The notes beneath the pieces were generated by a model that had not been told where the DNA came from, ran no database searches, and was given only the letters and a program-made list of their open reading frames with translations. Positions 45,201 to 58,007 of a stretch of DNA of 64,000 nt are shown in pieces. The DNA is taken from assembly GCA_028622995.1 (NCBI GenBank), contig JAJQJQ010000005.1, positions 682,001 to 746,000 of the forward strand, read 5' to 3'. Position 1 is the stretch's first letter. Every line of letters starts with the position of its first letter. The stretch is from Panagrolaimus kolymaensis. Lineage: Eukaryota > Nematoda > Chromadorea > Rhabditida > Panagrolaimidae. The translations under genes and the position numbers were made by a program.

Positions 45201-48200
45201 ACCTTTTTTGTTATTAAAAATTCTTGGAAATTCTGAAAAGTTCATTCAAAAATAATTTTTGAGATTCAAATTTTTTGATATTCGATGTCCAAAGAAAATA
45301 TACGTACTTTTTATTCCAATCGAAAACCTAATTTATTAAAATTAGTCATAGCTTTAATAAATTAAAAATAATAATTAACAAATTTATTTTTAATTAAATT
45401 ATTCCTATCTTTTAGGAACCTCCTCCTCCTTTAAATGAATCAATACCACCAACAACAACTATGCCTTATGAATTTCAACAACACCAACCGGGTCCATCAA
45501 CAACAACTAATAAAACTGCCAAAAATCAAGAATCAAATACTGCCATAACTTTTTCATCTGATTCAAAAATGCCTTCCACATCCACTTCCATTTCTATTGT
45601 TCCATCAACATCAGCCTCATCGGACCACCACCAACAGCCACAACCACCAAATCATAGCAGTGGCAGTAGCTCAAAGAAAAAACGAAATAATTTTTGGGGT
45701 GAAGCTCGAACCGTTTTACTTCATCGTGAACCAAAAGAATCATTTGGAATAAGTATAGTTGGTGGAAGAGTTGAAGTTTCACATAAAGGTGGACTTCCAG
45801 GAACTGGGAATACAGTTTCAGGAATATTTATTAAATCTGTATTACCTGAATCACCTGCAGGAAAATCCGGAAAAATGTTTATGGGTGATCGAGTGATATC
45901 TGTAAATGAAATTGATCTCAAAGATGCCACTCATGAATATGCAGTTCAAGTAATTAAATCTGCTACAAACCCAGTGAAATTTGTTGTTCAATCGCTTCAA
46001 AGTTTTTCTGTTCATCAACAGCATCAAAATCAGCAGCAGGGTTCTTCAACATCGTCTGCTGTCGCTTCTTCATCACCTAAACAACCTTCAACAACACAAC
46101 AACCACAACAAAAAATTGAAATAATTCATGAAAAAAATATTATTATTTCTCCAGCAACAGCAAATAATAATAAAAAAGAAGAAAATAAAGATAAGGATGA
46201 AGAAAAGCATGTTCGAATGGCGGAAACTCCAAAAGAAGAAGAACAAAGAAAAGAATTAGAAAAAGAAGAGGCCGCTGTCGCTGCTCAACAGCATAAAACT
46301 GTTTCTGCAGCAGCATCAACAAGTTCAAGGGAATCACAAAAGCAGAGAAGAATGAGTAAATTAAGAGAATCCATGAGGAGAAAATTAGATCCTGAATCCG
46401 CTGCAGCTCTGCCCAAAGCTGAAGATGATGATGAAGAGGAAGATCGATTTTGTTATACAACAGGTGAGAGAGGTCTCAAACACAAAAAAAAACAATAACA
46501 AACAAACTCAATTTTTAAAGTTGAAAAAATCAATTTTTTGAATTAAAAAAATGTTAAAATTAGTTAAATTTTTTATGCGAACTCTAAACTTCAACTTTTG
46601 TTGTGACAAACAAATGCTCTAACAACTGCGCAACAAAAATTTATTAATAATTTAATTTCATAAATTTTAGGAAAAATTAAACAAAAATACAATCATTTAC
46701 CTGGTGAACCTATCCTTATTCGACTTGAAAATATTCCACCTAAAGGTTTAGGCCTTTCACTTGCAGGAAATAGAGATCGTGAAAAAACTTCTGTTTTTGT
46801 TGTCGATATTAAATCCACTTCTCCCCTTCCTTTACATGTTGGTGATGAATTGCTCGAGGTTTGTCATTGTTATTGTTATTATTTTTTTTTTGGTGGTTTG
46901 GTTTTAGTTTTATTTTTTTTTGAATAAATTAAAGCCAATAATCACATGCGATCATTCTATTTTTATGTTATTTATTTTATAGATAAATGGAAAAGTGTTA
47001 TTTGGTCTTTCACACGTAACAGCGACCTCTAAAATTCGTGAATGTTGCGAAGGCGATCAATTAGCCCTTCTCATTCTTCGTAGAAAAGACGCAATAGTAA
47101 GTTTAAAATTTTATAAATATATTATTTTTATTATTATTTTGTTATTCAATAAAATAAAAAAATTTGGAGGATTTTATAAATTATTATTTTAATGCTTTTA
47201 TTGATTTTTTTATATTTTTTGTTTGTTTGAAATGTTTTTGCATCTCTAAAAATAAATCCAAGGTTATTATCTCCTTGGAGAGAGGGAAAAAATCTAAAAA
47301 CTAAAAGAGTTTATTTTTTCTTTTGAAAAAATTAAACAGATAATTTTTTCTAAATTTAGAAATTTTCACTTTGAGAATCCCCTTTTGTATTTTTTTAATT
47401 TCAATTAATACAATTGGATTTTATAATAATTAATTTATTATGAATTTTTATACCCAAATTTAAATTTATTTATTTATAGGAAGATATGGCAGCTACAACT
47501 TCATCATCATCATTTACACCTAAAAATGAATCAACAACAACATCTGAAATAACAACAACCCCACCACCTGCCACAACTTCTTCGTCTTCAGCTGCCGCCC
47601 CTATTATAGCGGGAGGAAGTGTAATAATTGCATCAACAACAACACCTTCAATAATTTTAACAACAAAAATTGTAAGACTTTTTTTTCTTCTGTAAATTTT
47701 TTACATCCGCAAAAGCCAAAACCAAACAAAATACATTTTTTTTTCTTTCTTTTTTATTAACCAAAAAAGCTAATCAGCCCGTTTTTTTGCTTGGACGCAA
47801 AAAAGCGTAGAAAAATGCGGAATAATTTGGTTTGAAACGATTTTCTTTGAAAGTCAAATTTTTTTCTTTTATTTCCTTTTTTTGTTGCTTTCTAAATATT
47901 TTTTTGTTTCTGCTTCTGTTGTTTTAAGCCAACAAAAAAAAGAGAAGATGCAATTGAAGATAGAAAGAATGAAAGAAAGAATAAAACAAAAAAAGCGTTA
48001 AAATTAAGAGGAAATCTAATTTTAAAAAATCTTTGTGGATTGCTTTTCTTGTTTGAAGGAAAAAAAAAATTCTTTTTGTTTTTTTAAACATTCTTTTTTG
48101 GCAAAATCGAGCTTTTAGTAACTGTTGCTTGGTTTACTTCTTCTTAATATTTTTTTATTTTTTTTTTGTGGAGAATTTTTTTAAACTTTTGTCGTTAAAG

Positions 48201-51200
48201 TGTAAAAAAAAGGAGTTATGATTAGACGATTATCTCTGAAATTTTATCATAATATATCTTTGGTAAGAAAAATTCTTAGAGATTTAAGGGCGAAAACTTA
48301 GAGATTTGGATCTCGAAAAACTCAGAGATTTAAAAAATATTCTAATTTTTTTTGTTATAAAACATTCAAGATTTTTAACTAAACTTTTTTGCTTCGAGAC
48401 TTACTTTTGTTCAAAACACAAAATTACGACTTTTCAAACTAATTACAAATAATTTTGTCCACAAATTCCCAAACAAAAAAAGAAATCAATTTATTAATTA
48501 AAACTTAATTAGTCAAGTCAAAATTTTTTTTAAGGGAGATGAATCTTCTGCAGCTTCATCAGCTACGGGAACTCCCGATGGTCTTGCTACAACAACAACA
48601 AATGTGACGGCGATGACGACAAGTGCCACAACCGCGACCAGTCCAAATGCATTACCTTCACCAAGTCCAACTGATGGTAAGCTAGCTTTTTACATAATCA
48701 TTATTTTCTTTAACTATCCTATTTGGCTTTTTTTTCTTCATTCAAAAATCTTTATTTTTTTTTTACGAACTCAAAAAAACCTTTCAAATTAAAAATAAAA
48801 TAAATTTGAAGGCAGAAAAAAAGCTTTATTTTCTTTTTTTTATTATGTTACGCATCAAAAAAAAATATAAAAAAAGATGCGGCAAGCACAAACCGCAAAA
48901 AACAAAAACGCATCAGCGGCGAAAAAAGGATAAACTAACTAAAGCTTTAAAAGAAGAAGAAAACCTGACTGACGACTGACTGACTTGAAACAGGCTGGGT
49001 TTTACTAGCAGCAGCAGCAGTAATCTTCATAAAAAGGCTAAAAAAGCTAAAGTCAAAATTCATTCATTCAATTTTTTTACTTTATTTTATTTTTGTTGTT
49101 TTCACGCTAACATTTTTTCCTTCATTTTTGCTTTCGAAGAAAAGAAGAGAGGAGAAAGAGTAAACTAACTAACTAACTAGCAACAACATAAGGGTTTTTT
49201 TTTCATATACATTTTTTTTTTCATCCTTGTCCTCCTCGCTTATTATTGGCTTGCCAGCAGTTATTCTTTCTTTCTTCTTTTTTCTTTTAGTTTTTTAAAA
49301 GTAAAGTTAAAAAGCAGAAAAGAAAAGAAAAAGTACATAGAATAGAGCAAAAGCCGCCGGGTGCGGTAGTTTTAGAAGAAAAAAAAGTTATTCTTTTTAT
49401 TTTATTTTTTTTGTTGCCAAAAGTAAAGGCAGCAGAGAGCCGAGCTTTCTTTTTTTTGAAAGATAAAACTTTTTTCTTTCTTTCTTTCTTTGGGTGAGAA
49501 GCAAGCGAGAAAGCAAGCACACGGAATAAATGGCAACGTTTTTTATTTTTTTATATTTTTGTTGTTGTTTCTCACCAAGTCCAAAGCCCGAAAGAAAATG
49601 TAAAAAAAGAGAGGGGAAAAAGAAGGAAAGCCTTTATATTTCAGTTGTTAGTTGGTTGGTTGGTGGTTGTTGACGACGACGCCGACAACCACGACGACGT
49701 TGAAAGTTTTGACATGAAAGAGAAAAAGAAAGGGGATATATGTTTTGAATCGATTACTATTATTCTACTTTTTTCATGCAAGCAACGAGAGAGCAAGCGA
49801 GCATAAAAATGTTTTCAATGTCCCTGCTTCCTTAAGTTTTTTCTTTCGTTTTTTTGTTTCTGTTTTTTTGTTTGTTTGATAAATTTTCGATAACATTAAA
49901 AATTCCTTTAAAATTTTTTATTTTTTATTTGCGAGACACAACTTTTTTTTGGCGCGCTTTCTTATTAGTTTCAAGGTGAAAATGATATTTCTTGATTCGA
50001 GACCACCCAAAATTTAATTTTTTATGCATACGTGCCTTTTTGAGTGTAAATAAGTAAGCCACCCATATATCCTCCAAAAAATTCGATATCTTTCTTCTTT
50101 TTTACTCTCACCATCACTTTATTTTTTAAATACATACACATACATACTTAAAAATATATATAAGCATTATTTTTTTGCATCCCTCTTTTTTTCTTTTTCC
50201 TTCTGCTTTTTTATGTGTCTTCAACCATCCATCCCAAGTAACAACACAACAACAAAAACTAACCCTGAACCTAAAAAGTAGTAGTAAAAAGTAAAATAAG
50301 CAGCACGGACATTTACAAGGATGAAAGAAGAAGAAGACGACTATGTGAACGTAAAAACATGCTGCGCCCATGAGCTTCTTTGCCTTTCGTAAAAAAAATA
50401 AATAAATGGAGAGTAAAGCAGGCGGCAAAGAAAAAAAAATATGCTGATGCTGCTTCTGCGTTATTTGGCGGCGGCGGTTGCATACTTTTTTTTCATTGGT
50501 ATTTTAAGGCTTACTTCTTTTTTCTCTCTAGCTTTTGTTACAATATTTTTATTTTCACGTCGTCTGCTTCTTCTTCCTCCTTCGTCTTTTTTGCCAAAAA
50601 CATCAATTTTTTAAATAAAATGAAAAAAAAGCAGACGATGTTGTTAGCAAACTAAAATAAAAATTAAAATAAATATGCGCCATTTTTTTCCAGTTTTTTA
50701 CTCGCTTGTTTTTTATTATTATTAAATACTATGATACTTAATTTTTTTTAATATCTAAAAATATTTTTTTTAAAACAATATTTTATCCCATTTTTTAAAC
50801 CCTATATTTTTTTGCAGGTGTTTCATCAATTCGCAAAAAATCTTATCAATCTCAATTACAAACACAACAAATGGAAAAAACTATTCCAATTGAAACGGGT
50901 AAAGAAACTTTAATAGAAATAGATAAAGATGGAAAAGGTTTGGGTTTATCCATTGTTGGTGGATCGGATACTGTATTAGGAACCGTTGTAATTCATGAAG
51001 TATATAGTGATGGAGCAGCTGCACATGATGGAAGATTAAAACCTGGTGATCAAGTTTTAGAAGTAAGAAAGAATAATATTTGAATTTTTTATTTATTTTT
51101 ATTTTAAAACTTTGGATCCCAAAAATTTATTTTAATAATCCAAAATTTTCTGTTAATCGCATTTATTTTTCATTTTGCTTGCTAAAACCAAACATTGGGC

Positions 51201-53557
51201 CCCAACAAGAAAATTTTATTCATATTTTTATTATTATTATTTTTTAGGTAAATGGATTTTCATTGCGTTCAGTTTCACATGAACAAGCGATATCAGTGCT
51301 ACGTCGAACTCCAGCCAAAGTTCGAATGCTTATATATCGAGATGTAAATTTACAATTAAGTTTATTGGATCCAACACAAATATATAATATTTTTACGATT
51401 GAATTAACTAAAAAACCTGGTAGAGGTTTGGGTATTTCTATTGTTGGACGTAAAAATGAACCCGGTGTTTATGTTAGTGAAATAGTTAAAGGTGGTTTAG
51501 CTGAACAAGATGGCAAATTAATGCAAGGTGATCAGGTATGTGAAAAAACAACAACAATAAAAATTCAAAATTAAAAAAAGCAATATTTTAAATTGGCTTT
51601 TTTTGAAACTTTTGTTAATTCAATGAAAAAAGTTTGTATTCTTTAATTTTCCGTTTCGATACCAAAAATAATATTGAAAAGCTACAAAAACCAAACTTTT
51701 AAAATAATTTCCACATATTTGTTTAAAAACGTTTTTGTAAAGAAATTTCACTTTCTAATAAAATTGCTCCATTTAAAAATCCATTCAAAACAAAAAATCA
51801 TATCCCCAGACACCAATTTATTATTGCATAAACAAAAACTCCATTATCATAAAAAATTCTTTAAAATATGAGATTTTTTTATTGCTTTGTTTTCCCTCGA
51901 AAAAAAACCTAAAAAATAAAATAAAAAAATTAAAAAGCCGCTTTTCAACAAAAAAAACTTCAACTTGTCACATTCAAAATAAAAAAATTTCTCCATTTTT
52001 AAATACGAATTTTTAGATTCTCGCTGTCAATAGTCAAGATGTCACAAATTCTATGCAAGAAGATGTTGCAACAATGTTAAAGGTTTTTTTTTCACTAAAA
52101 AAATAAATAATGAAATTATATTAAAAATAAAATATTTTTTTAGACATGCACAGGAAAAATAATACTTAAAATAGGTAGATGGAAATTAACTGAAACAGCT
52201 AATAGAGTTCATGCCGCTCAACCCCCATCTCTTTCGCCAAGGTTGATGAGGAATGAAGGAGGAAATATAACTACCGCGGCTTCCACCACAATAATAAACC
52301 AAGGAGGCCCTACTCCTACAACCCCACGAAACTTTGATGAAAAAAATGGTGGAGGTTTGGGTTCATCAACATCAACATCATCGACGACGACGACGGAAAA
52401 TGGAATATTTTCAACGATATTAATGGATGAAAAGAAAGATGTTCCTCCACCTGCACCATCGAATTGGTCAACCAATATTCCGCCTGAAGTAACTATACAA
52501 GATGAAAATCAAGTTATCGTCCATCCTGATTTATCGCCAGTCACTGAAGAACCCGGCTCTCAACATGATTTGGTTAGTTAGTTTTTTAGTTTTGGCTTTG
52601 AAACCAAAAAAACATTCAAAGAAAGTCAATCAAAAAAAAATATTTATAAAATGGAAACAAATTCCATCCATTATTTTTTATTTTGTGAATTAAAATAAAA
52701 AAAGAGCTGAAAAAAATAAATTCTAAAAAAGATAAACTTCCGTTGAACTTCCTCATTTTATTTCTTGTATCTCTCATTTTTTCGGGTCGTTTCCTTTTTG
52801 TTTTGTTGTTTTGTTGGTTAAAGTATTAATTTTCAGTTGACTCTTTTTTCCTTCCTATTTAAAGATTTTAAAAACTTTAAAAAATGGATCTTTTATTTAT
52901 TTTTTAAAGCTTTTTTTTTATGAAAATTCAGAGAATTAGAGAAATAGAAGAAAATTATTGTTAGTTAATTATAAAAAAATCTTGGAAACTTTTTCTATAA
53001 ATCAAAAAGACTTTTTAAAATATAAATCGAAAGTAAATATGAAAATAAGGACGCTTTAAAATCCAAGAAAATTAACTCGTTTTTTTAAAAAATATTTTTA
53101 ATTAAAGTCAAAATCTAATTTTTTCATTTATTTTTTTCAGAAATCTCTCACAAATGAAAACGATCCACCTCCAACTCCAACACCCATGAGAGATATAATA
53201 ATAAATCCAGAATTTAATGAAGAAGGAAGCGATAGCGTTTTAATATCCTTGAAAAAGGTGGATGGTCAACAATGGGGAATGGGAATAGGTAAACGTGCGA
53301 GAGGCATTCTAATAACTTCGCTTCAACCTGGTTCCACTGCGGCAGAAAAATTAAAAGTTGGTGATCGAATAATGGCAGTGAATGGTGAAAAAATTGCGGA
53401 TCAAGTAAGTCCAAACAAATCTCAAATTTCAAAATATTCAAATTTTATTTTTTTATTTTTTCAGCATTCTGCCGTAACTTTGGTTAAAGCATCTGGGAAT
53501 TATGTGGTTCTGCAAGTGGCTCGACCAACAAATCGTCCAAATTCGGATAATTTGTAA
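26577..53557 (+). CDS. mpz-1: mpz-1/MPDZ orthologue, ten-PDZ scaffold body
   Basis: Cytoplasmic scaffold that clusters receptors and junction proteins; C. elegans MPZ-1 also has ten PDZ domains. Exons: 26577-27254 (alternative first exon), 27726-27863, 28429-28594, 31276-31724, 31795-31918, 34289-34797, 35198-35509, 35936-36283, 38737-38847, 38943-39011, 39539-39583, 39662-40023, 41068-41175, 41410-41830, 44746-44967, 45416-46463, 46671-46858, 46983-47096, 47480-47671, 48535-48676, 50818-51062, 51248-51535, 52017-52082, 52144-52572, 53141-53404, 53465-53557. All phases join without a stop: 2376 aa from 26577. Carboxylate-binding loops of the ten PDZ domains, in order: [80 protein letters not shown]. 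Linkers are Ser/Thr/Pro/Gln/Asn-rich. Small micro-exons (45, 66, 69 nt) lie between PDZ4-5 and in PDZ9. Confidence 0.9.
28595..31275. other. mpz-1: mpz-1 intron after PDZ1 (2.7 kb)
   Basis: A/T-rich with homopolymer runs. No gene, repeat or RNA recognised. Confidence 0.6.
31919..34288. other. mpz-1: mpz-1 intron within PDZ2 (2.4 kb)
   Basis: AT-rich; carries the GGAGGC-repeat element at 33000-33182. Frames encoding Gly or Arg runs there are repeat translations. Confidence 0.7.
33000..33182. mobile_element. hAT-like MITE with GGAGGC/GCCTCC interior
   Basis: 183 bp. Ends CAGTGTTAC ... GTAACATTG form a 9-bp terminal inverted repeat with one mismatch, flanked by an exact 8-bp duplication GTAGGAAT (32992-32999 and 33183-33190). 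The interior is almost wholly the hexamer GGAGGC and its complement in opposed arms, able to fold into a long hairpin. 8-bp duplications and CAGTG ends fit hAT elements; no transposase. Confidence 0.8.
36284..38736. other. mpz-1: mpz-1 intron after PDZ4 (2.5 kb)
   Basis: A/T-rich; no gene or structured repeat seen. Confidence 0.6.
40024..41067. other. mpz-1: mpz-1 intron after PDZ5
   Basis: 1.0 kb of A/T-rich intron; nothing else seen. Confidence 0.6.
41831..44745. other. mpz-1: mpz-1 intron between PDZ5 and PDZ6 (2.9 kb)
   Basis: Mostly low complexity. One exon-like stretch at 43359-43517 has acceptor and donor but its phase (2 in, 2 out) does not fit the phase-0 neighbours, so it is not included. 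Confidence 0.5.
47672..48534. other. mpz-1: mpz-1 intron in the Thr/Ser-rich linker after PDZ7
   Basis: 0.9 kb, T-rich, nothing recognised. Confidence 0.6.
48677..50817. other. mpz-1: mpz-1 intron before PDZ8 (2.1 kb)
   Basis: Low-complexity intron with short microsatellites: CTAA repeats near 49165, TTGG repeats near 49655 and GACGAC near 49670. No gene. Confidence 0.6.
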
Positions 53558-53885
53558 AAAAAATTATATTAAGAATAGTATGTATTTGTTTTTTTGTTGT
53601 TTGTTAAAAATGTCTTAAAAATTGTGTCACAAAAAGATGAATGAATGAAATTTACTTACTTAAAAAAAACTTACTTACTTTTATGCCAAATATGTGATTA
53701 ATCAAAAAAATAAATTTGTTGTTCCTTTTCTTTATTTCAAAGTTAATAGTTTATTAATTTTCAAAAAAAGCAGTGAAATAAAAAAATCCAAAAAAAAAGT
53801 AGAAAATTCGTAAAATATGTGTAGTAAATTGAAATAAATATTGGATTTTTTTAATAACTTTTTCAAAAAAAAATAACGAAGAGTA

Positions 53886-54013
53886 TTAATCGACTTTATA
53901 AATAGCGACACCATATGGCCGAATACTTTTACCATCTTCAATAAGCCAATATTCTCCCAATTCACAATCCTCTCCTTTGACAACTTTGCATTTATTTTTG
54001 AGATCGATAATAC
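53886..54013 (-). pseudogene. Orphan last exon downstream of the Pro/Cys-rich gene pair
   Basis: Acceptor TTTTGCTAAG ends at 54014, and a 42-codon frame follows (D-L-K-N-K-C-K-V-V-K-G-E-D-C-E ... E-Y-W-L-I-E-D-G-K-S-I-R-P-Y-G-V-A-I-Y-K-V-D), closed by TAA at 53886-53888. An in-frame stop just before the acceptor means it needs an upstream exon of phase 1, and none was found before 54437. Composition is clearly coding-like. It may be a fragment left by rearrangement or an alternative 3' exon of the next gene. Product not recognised. Confidence 0.45.
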
Positions 54014-54287
54014 CTTAGCAAAAATAAAGAATGCAAATCATTTTTTTAATTACCAAAAAGTTACAGTAAATAAGCTTAGAAAATAAAAACACCGCTGATT
54101 TTGAAGGGGAAAATAACAAAAAATATTTTTTAATTTTGATGGTTTTTTTTATCAAAAATTATTTATCTTGTCTATTTTGCAAATTTTTATTTCATGAATA
54201 ACAACATCCTTTGTTTAACGGAAACTATGCAGAAAATAATTTTATGATAAATCTTTTTTACTAACAGTACAAATTGTTTCAAATATT

Positions 54288-54960
54288 TTAAAAAATCTTT
54301 ATTTGTTTTATCAAAATTACATACAAAAGTAAAATACAAAAGTGAAAGAATATATGACGATGATGTTTGATGATGATGAAGAGTATTGTTGTTGATTGTT
54401 GTTTGTTAGTTGTTCTTCCTTTGATTTGAATCATTCTTACAAACAAACATTGACACCAACTCCACATGGTGGTGGAGGACATGGAGGCGGCGGACATGGA
54501 GGCGGCGGTGGAGGAAAATAACATGGCGGTGGCATTGGTCTTGGAGGTGGCGGTGGAGGTTGTGAAACATAAACCTGAAAAAAAGAATTACATATAAATT
54601 ATCAAAGTAAAAGCAAGAATTATTTACCTCAGGAGCTCCTCTATTCTGATTTCTAGTACATACAACAACAATAATGATGATAATTCTAAAAATATAAAGA
54701 ATAATGTTAGTGTTTCAAATTTTAAAAAAAACTTACATTATAATGACGAATGCAACAGCCCCTCCAATAGCTCCATAAACGCTACCACCAGAATATGAGC
54801 GATGGTGGCCGCATGTGGAGCAATATCCATGAGCACCATCAGCAAAGATCAAAGAAAATAATAAAATGAAGTAAAAGCTTGCAGCCGCCGTCATCGTTCG
54901 TCGTCGTCGTTGATAATAAAGTGTTGAAAAAACAACAAATAAAAAAGTTTTTGAAGTTAT
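54288..54960 (-). repeat. Tandem duplication unit, copy 1
   Basis: The gene plus flanks at 54288-54960 is repeated at about 55380-56065 in the same orientation. The shared 5' flank (CGTTCGTCGTCGTCG... to the poly-A tract) and the shared 3' flank are nearly identical. Confidence 0.7.
54437..54894 (-). CDS. Single-pass membrane protein with Pro/Cys-rich tail, copy 1
   Basis: Three exons with agreeing phases (54737-54894, 54628-54685, 54437-54574), 117 aa. Signal peptide M-T-A-A-A-S-F-Y-F-I-L-L-F-S-L-I-F-A-D-G, a tiny Cys-containing ectodomain (YCSTCGHHRSYSGGS), a transmembrane segment of Ile/Val built across intron 1, a short basic stretch (CTRNQNRGAPE), then a cytosolic tail made of proline runs with evenly spaced Cys (PPPCYFPPPPPPCPPPPC) ending GVGVNVCL. 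Organisation recalls Shisa/CYSTM-like small adaptors, but no domain match can be claimed. The next gene is a recent duplicate. Confidence 0.75.
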
Positions 54961-55379
54961 AAAAAAATGTGAAGTTTGCGAATTTGTTAAATTTGCATTC
55001 TTACAAATGGAAATGTTTTTTATGAGAAAAAAATTAAAGCAATAAAAAAGTTTATGAATTACACTTTTTCCTGGAAGAAATAGGTATTTTGCGAACCAAA
55101 CTTTTGCTAATCTAAAAAAACACTATTATTTCTACCGCTACAGCAATAGCGAAAATATGTAGTAGCTTATAAAATTTTGATTCATGCATTCCAGGAATCT
55201 AGATGGAAAATTATAGTTCTTGTTTCGAAACTTTCTTTGTTTTCTCAAATTTTTTTTAGATTGGCCGATCTGCACTTTTTTGTGTTTGACTTAACAGAAA
55301 CCTTTGTAAAACAATGATTATCCAAAAAATAATTTTGTGAAAGAAAATTTTGCTAACTAAATATCAAATTGTTTCAAAT

Positions 55380-56065
55380 ATTTTAAAGAATCTTTATTTG
55401 TTATCAAAATTACATACAAAAGTAAAATACAAAAGTGAAAGAATATATGACGACGATGTTTGATGATGATGAAGAGTATTGTTGTTGATTGTTGTTTGTT
55501 AGTTGTTTTTCCTTCTTCCTTTGATTTGAATCATTCTTACATACAAACATTGACACCAACTCCACATGGTGATGGAGGACATGGAGGCGGCGGTGGAGGA
55601 AAATAATATGGCGGCGGAATAGGTCTTGGAGGCGGTGGAGGAGGTTGTGAAACATAAACCTGAAAAAAGAATAACAAATAAATTATCGAAGTAAAAGCAA
55701 GAATTGATTACCGCAGGAGCTCCTCTATTTCGTCTTCGAACATAAACACATACATAAACAACAATGATGATAATTCTAAAAAAATGATGAGTAATTTTAG
55801 TTTCAAAGGTAAAAACAAGAAGCTTACATTAAAACGAGGGTTACAACTCCCACTATAATACCCGCAATTGGGTCAGCACGACCAGAAGAATGTGAATGAT
55901 ATGATGAGCCGTAGCATGAAGAGCAATATCCATGAACACCATCAGCAAAGATCAAAGAAAATAATAAAATGAAGTAAAAGCTTGCAGCCGCCGCCATCGT
56001 TCGTCGTCGTCGTTGATAATAAAGTGTTGAAAAAACAACAAATAAAAAAGTTTTTGAAGTTATTA
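55380..56065 (-). repeat. Tandem duplication unit, copy 2
   Basis: Partner of 54288-54960. The spacer 54961-55379 is not obviously repeated. Confidence 0.7.
55537..55997 (-). CDS. Single-pass membrane protein with Pro/Cys-rich tail, copy 2
   Basis: Same three-exon structure as copy 1 (55828-55997, 55712-55775, 55537-55659). Signal peptide almost identical; ectodomain differs (YCSSCYGSSYHSHSSGRADP); transmembrane Ile/Val helix; basic stop-transfer VYVRRRNRGAPA; the Pro/Cys tail is shorter (one PPPPC unit lost) and ends GVGVNVCM. Introns, 3' flank and 5' flank are close to copy 1, while the ectodomain has changed most, suggesting selection there or relaxed constraint. Function unknown. Confidence 0.75.
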
Positions 56066-56462
56066 AAAAAATGCCATGTTATCGAATTTTGCTAAATTTG
56101 CATTCATTGATTTATTTGGAAATGTCTCATGTGAAAAAAATTGATAGAATAATACATTTTTAAAAATCCATGTTACTTTGTTTGCTGCTGGTATTTTTTT
56201 TTTGTTATTAAAATGGCTTAAATAAAAACTCTTTGATCTGAATCATCTTATGTCAATGATACCATTACTTATTTTAGTATCACATATCCTTGATTGATCC
56301 GAGGCTTCATAGCATGCTTGGATTTATGGTTCACAAACATCATCCAAAAAGTTATAGTTTATTAGAAGCAACATTTTTACCCGATAAAAAAATAAGTTAA
56401 AAAATTACTCAAACAATTTATAAATTAATATTCCACAACAACAAAAAATTATTTTCACTAAT
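56066..56462. other. Intergenic
   Basis: AT-rich, no coding sequence seen; includes the ELO 3' region. Confidence 0.5.
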
Positions 56463-58007
56463 TTATTCAACTTTTTTAGTTTCAGCAACATTGGTTTTAG
56501 TTGTTTGCAATTCTTTTTGAAACTTTTTACCACCATTTTTGATATAACTTTGATAAAAGAAACTACCAAATAAATAAACATAACTTATTTCCATTAATAA
56601 ACAATAAATATATGTTCCAAGATGAGTATCACAACTATGTCCATTCAAAACGAGATAAGCAACATGGAAAAGAACTGCATGGGTAATAATGAATTGAGAA
56701 ATTTGAAGAAAAGTTATACATTGAGCTATAGCAGCTGGGGCACGAATTTTGCAAGCAGCAAGGAAATAATATGAATACATAATGGCGTGAACGGAAAAAT
56801 TCAACCAAATTATCCATGAATTAAATGCGGTATTATTTGCATATGAGAGAATGCCATAATTGAGAGTTGCCACATGATGATACCTAGAAGAAGAAGAAAA
56901 AAGTATGTATGGGAAAATAATGGAGTTAATCCGAAACTGTAAAATCTACAAATATCCGAAATGGCTGCGAGTTTGGAACAAAATTCAAAATTATGCTTTT
57001 GTTTTCATGCGCGCGGTTACGGTATTGCCATTGGCAAACTTAAGTTTACTTTTTTTGTCTGTTTTTTTTTGTTTCTCGAAGAAAGCTAACACAGAGCTGT
57101 GAAGAAAAAAGGAATAACGAAAAAAACTAATAATTATTACTCAAATTTTTTTAAATACTGCATTTTTAGATTTTTGAAAGAATAAAAAAAAGTAACGCTT
57201 TCAAAATGAGTACAAATTTGTTACATTTTTTGTTGTTGTTGCTTTTTTTAACCAAATTACAAAAAAAAAATTTATCACATTTTTATGTTTTCTTATTTTG
57301 AGCTTTCTTTTTTTTTACAAAACTTTGTTAATTTTGTTCTGAAATGGTTACAAAAGAGTTCCATGGTAGGCTTAACCCAAGCACACAAGGTTTTCAAGCC
57401 ATCACAAAAATGGGTTAAAAATTTGTTTGATTCAAACTTTTGTCATTTTTAAACACATTTTTTCACAAATTTAGAAATAAAATTGAAAGATTCCATTTTG
57501 AATCCAAAAATTTGTCAAAAAATATTTGTCTACTTCCTCCTCTCAGTTTTTTTTTTGAAGCAGTGACGTTGAAAAAAATTTTTTTTTAACATACCAATGC
57601 AAAAACATTAAAGGCCGTTTTCGAAGTACAATAAACATGGTATCACCAAGTTCAGCAATTTTAGATAAACAAAATAAAAAACTCCAAAGTCCTTGACTTC
57701 CATGAAAAAAGGATCCAACTTTGCAATAACTTGAAGCAAACCCTTCATTTGCAATCGAAGAAAATAAAGCTTTTGAAGTAACTAAAGCTCCAGCAATGGA
57801 AAAAAGAGCCAACCATAAATTCCATAATTGTAAACCCATTCGAAATTCATAAGGTTTTCGATCTTTCATAAGTGTTTTAACACTAAAAATTATAACCACA
57901 TATGCCATAGAAATCCAAAATGATGGCCATGTAATGGAATGAGTATACGATTTAGCTGATTCATAATCAAATGTTGAATTTGTTACAACTTTGTAAAAAC
58001 CTTCCAT
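56463..58007 (-). CDS. ELO family very-long-chain fatty acid elongase
   Basis: Condensing enzyme (3-ketoacyl-CoA synthase) of the ER fatty-acid elongation cycle. Two exons, 57595-58007 and 56463-56883, joined in phase across a 0.7 kb intron; 277 aa, normal for the family. The junction rebuilds the catalytic histidine box HWYHHV (H-x-x-H-H). Other ELO marks: KIAELGDTMFIVLRKRPLMFLHW just before the box, NFSVHAIMYSYYFLAA, and the QISQFIITHA stretch; six or seven hydrophobic helices. The C-terminus is Lys-rich (GGKKFQKELQTTKTN, AETKKVE), though without a clear KKxx retrieval signal. Closest to the C. elegans elo-3/4/5/6 type; the exact orthologue is not decided. Start at 58007 (MEGFYKVV). Confidence 0.92.
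56884..57594. other. ELO intron
   Basis: 711-bp intron splitting the codon for Trp in the histidine box. AT-rich, nothing else. Confidence 0.85.

Noticed and set aside
48960..49710. Short tandem repeats (CTAA, TTGG, GACGAC) as a possible CRISPR or satellite
   Set aside because: Too short and without spacers; ordinary intronic microsatellites.
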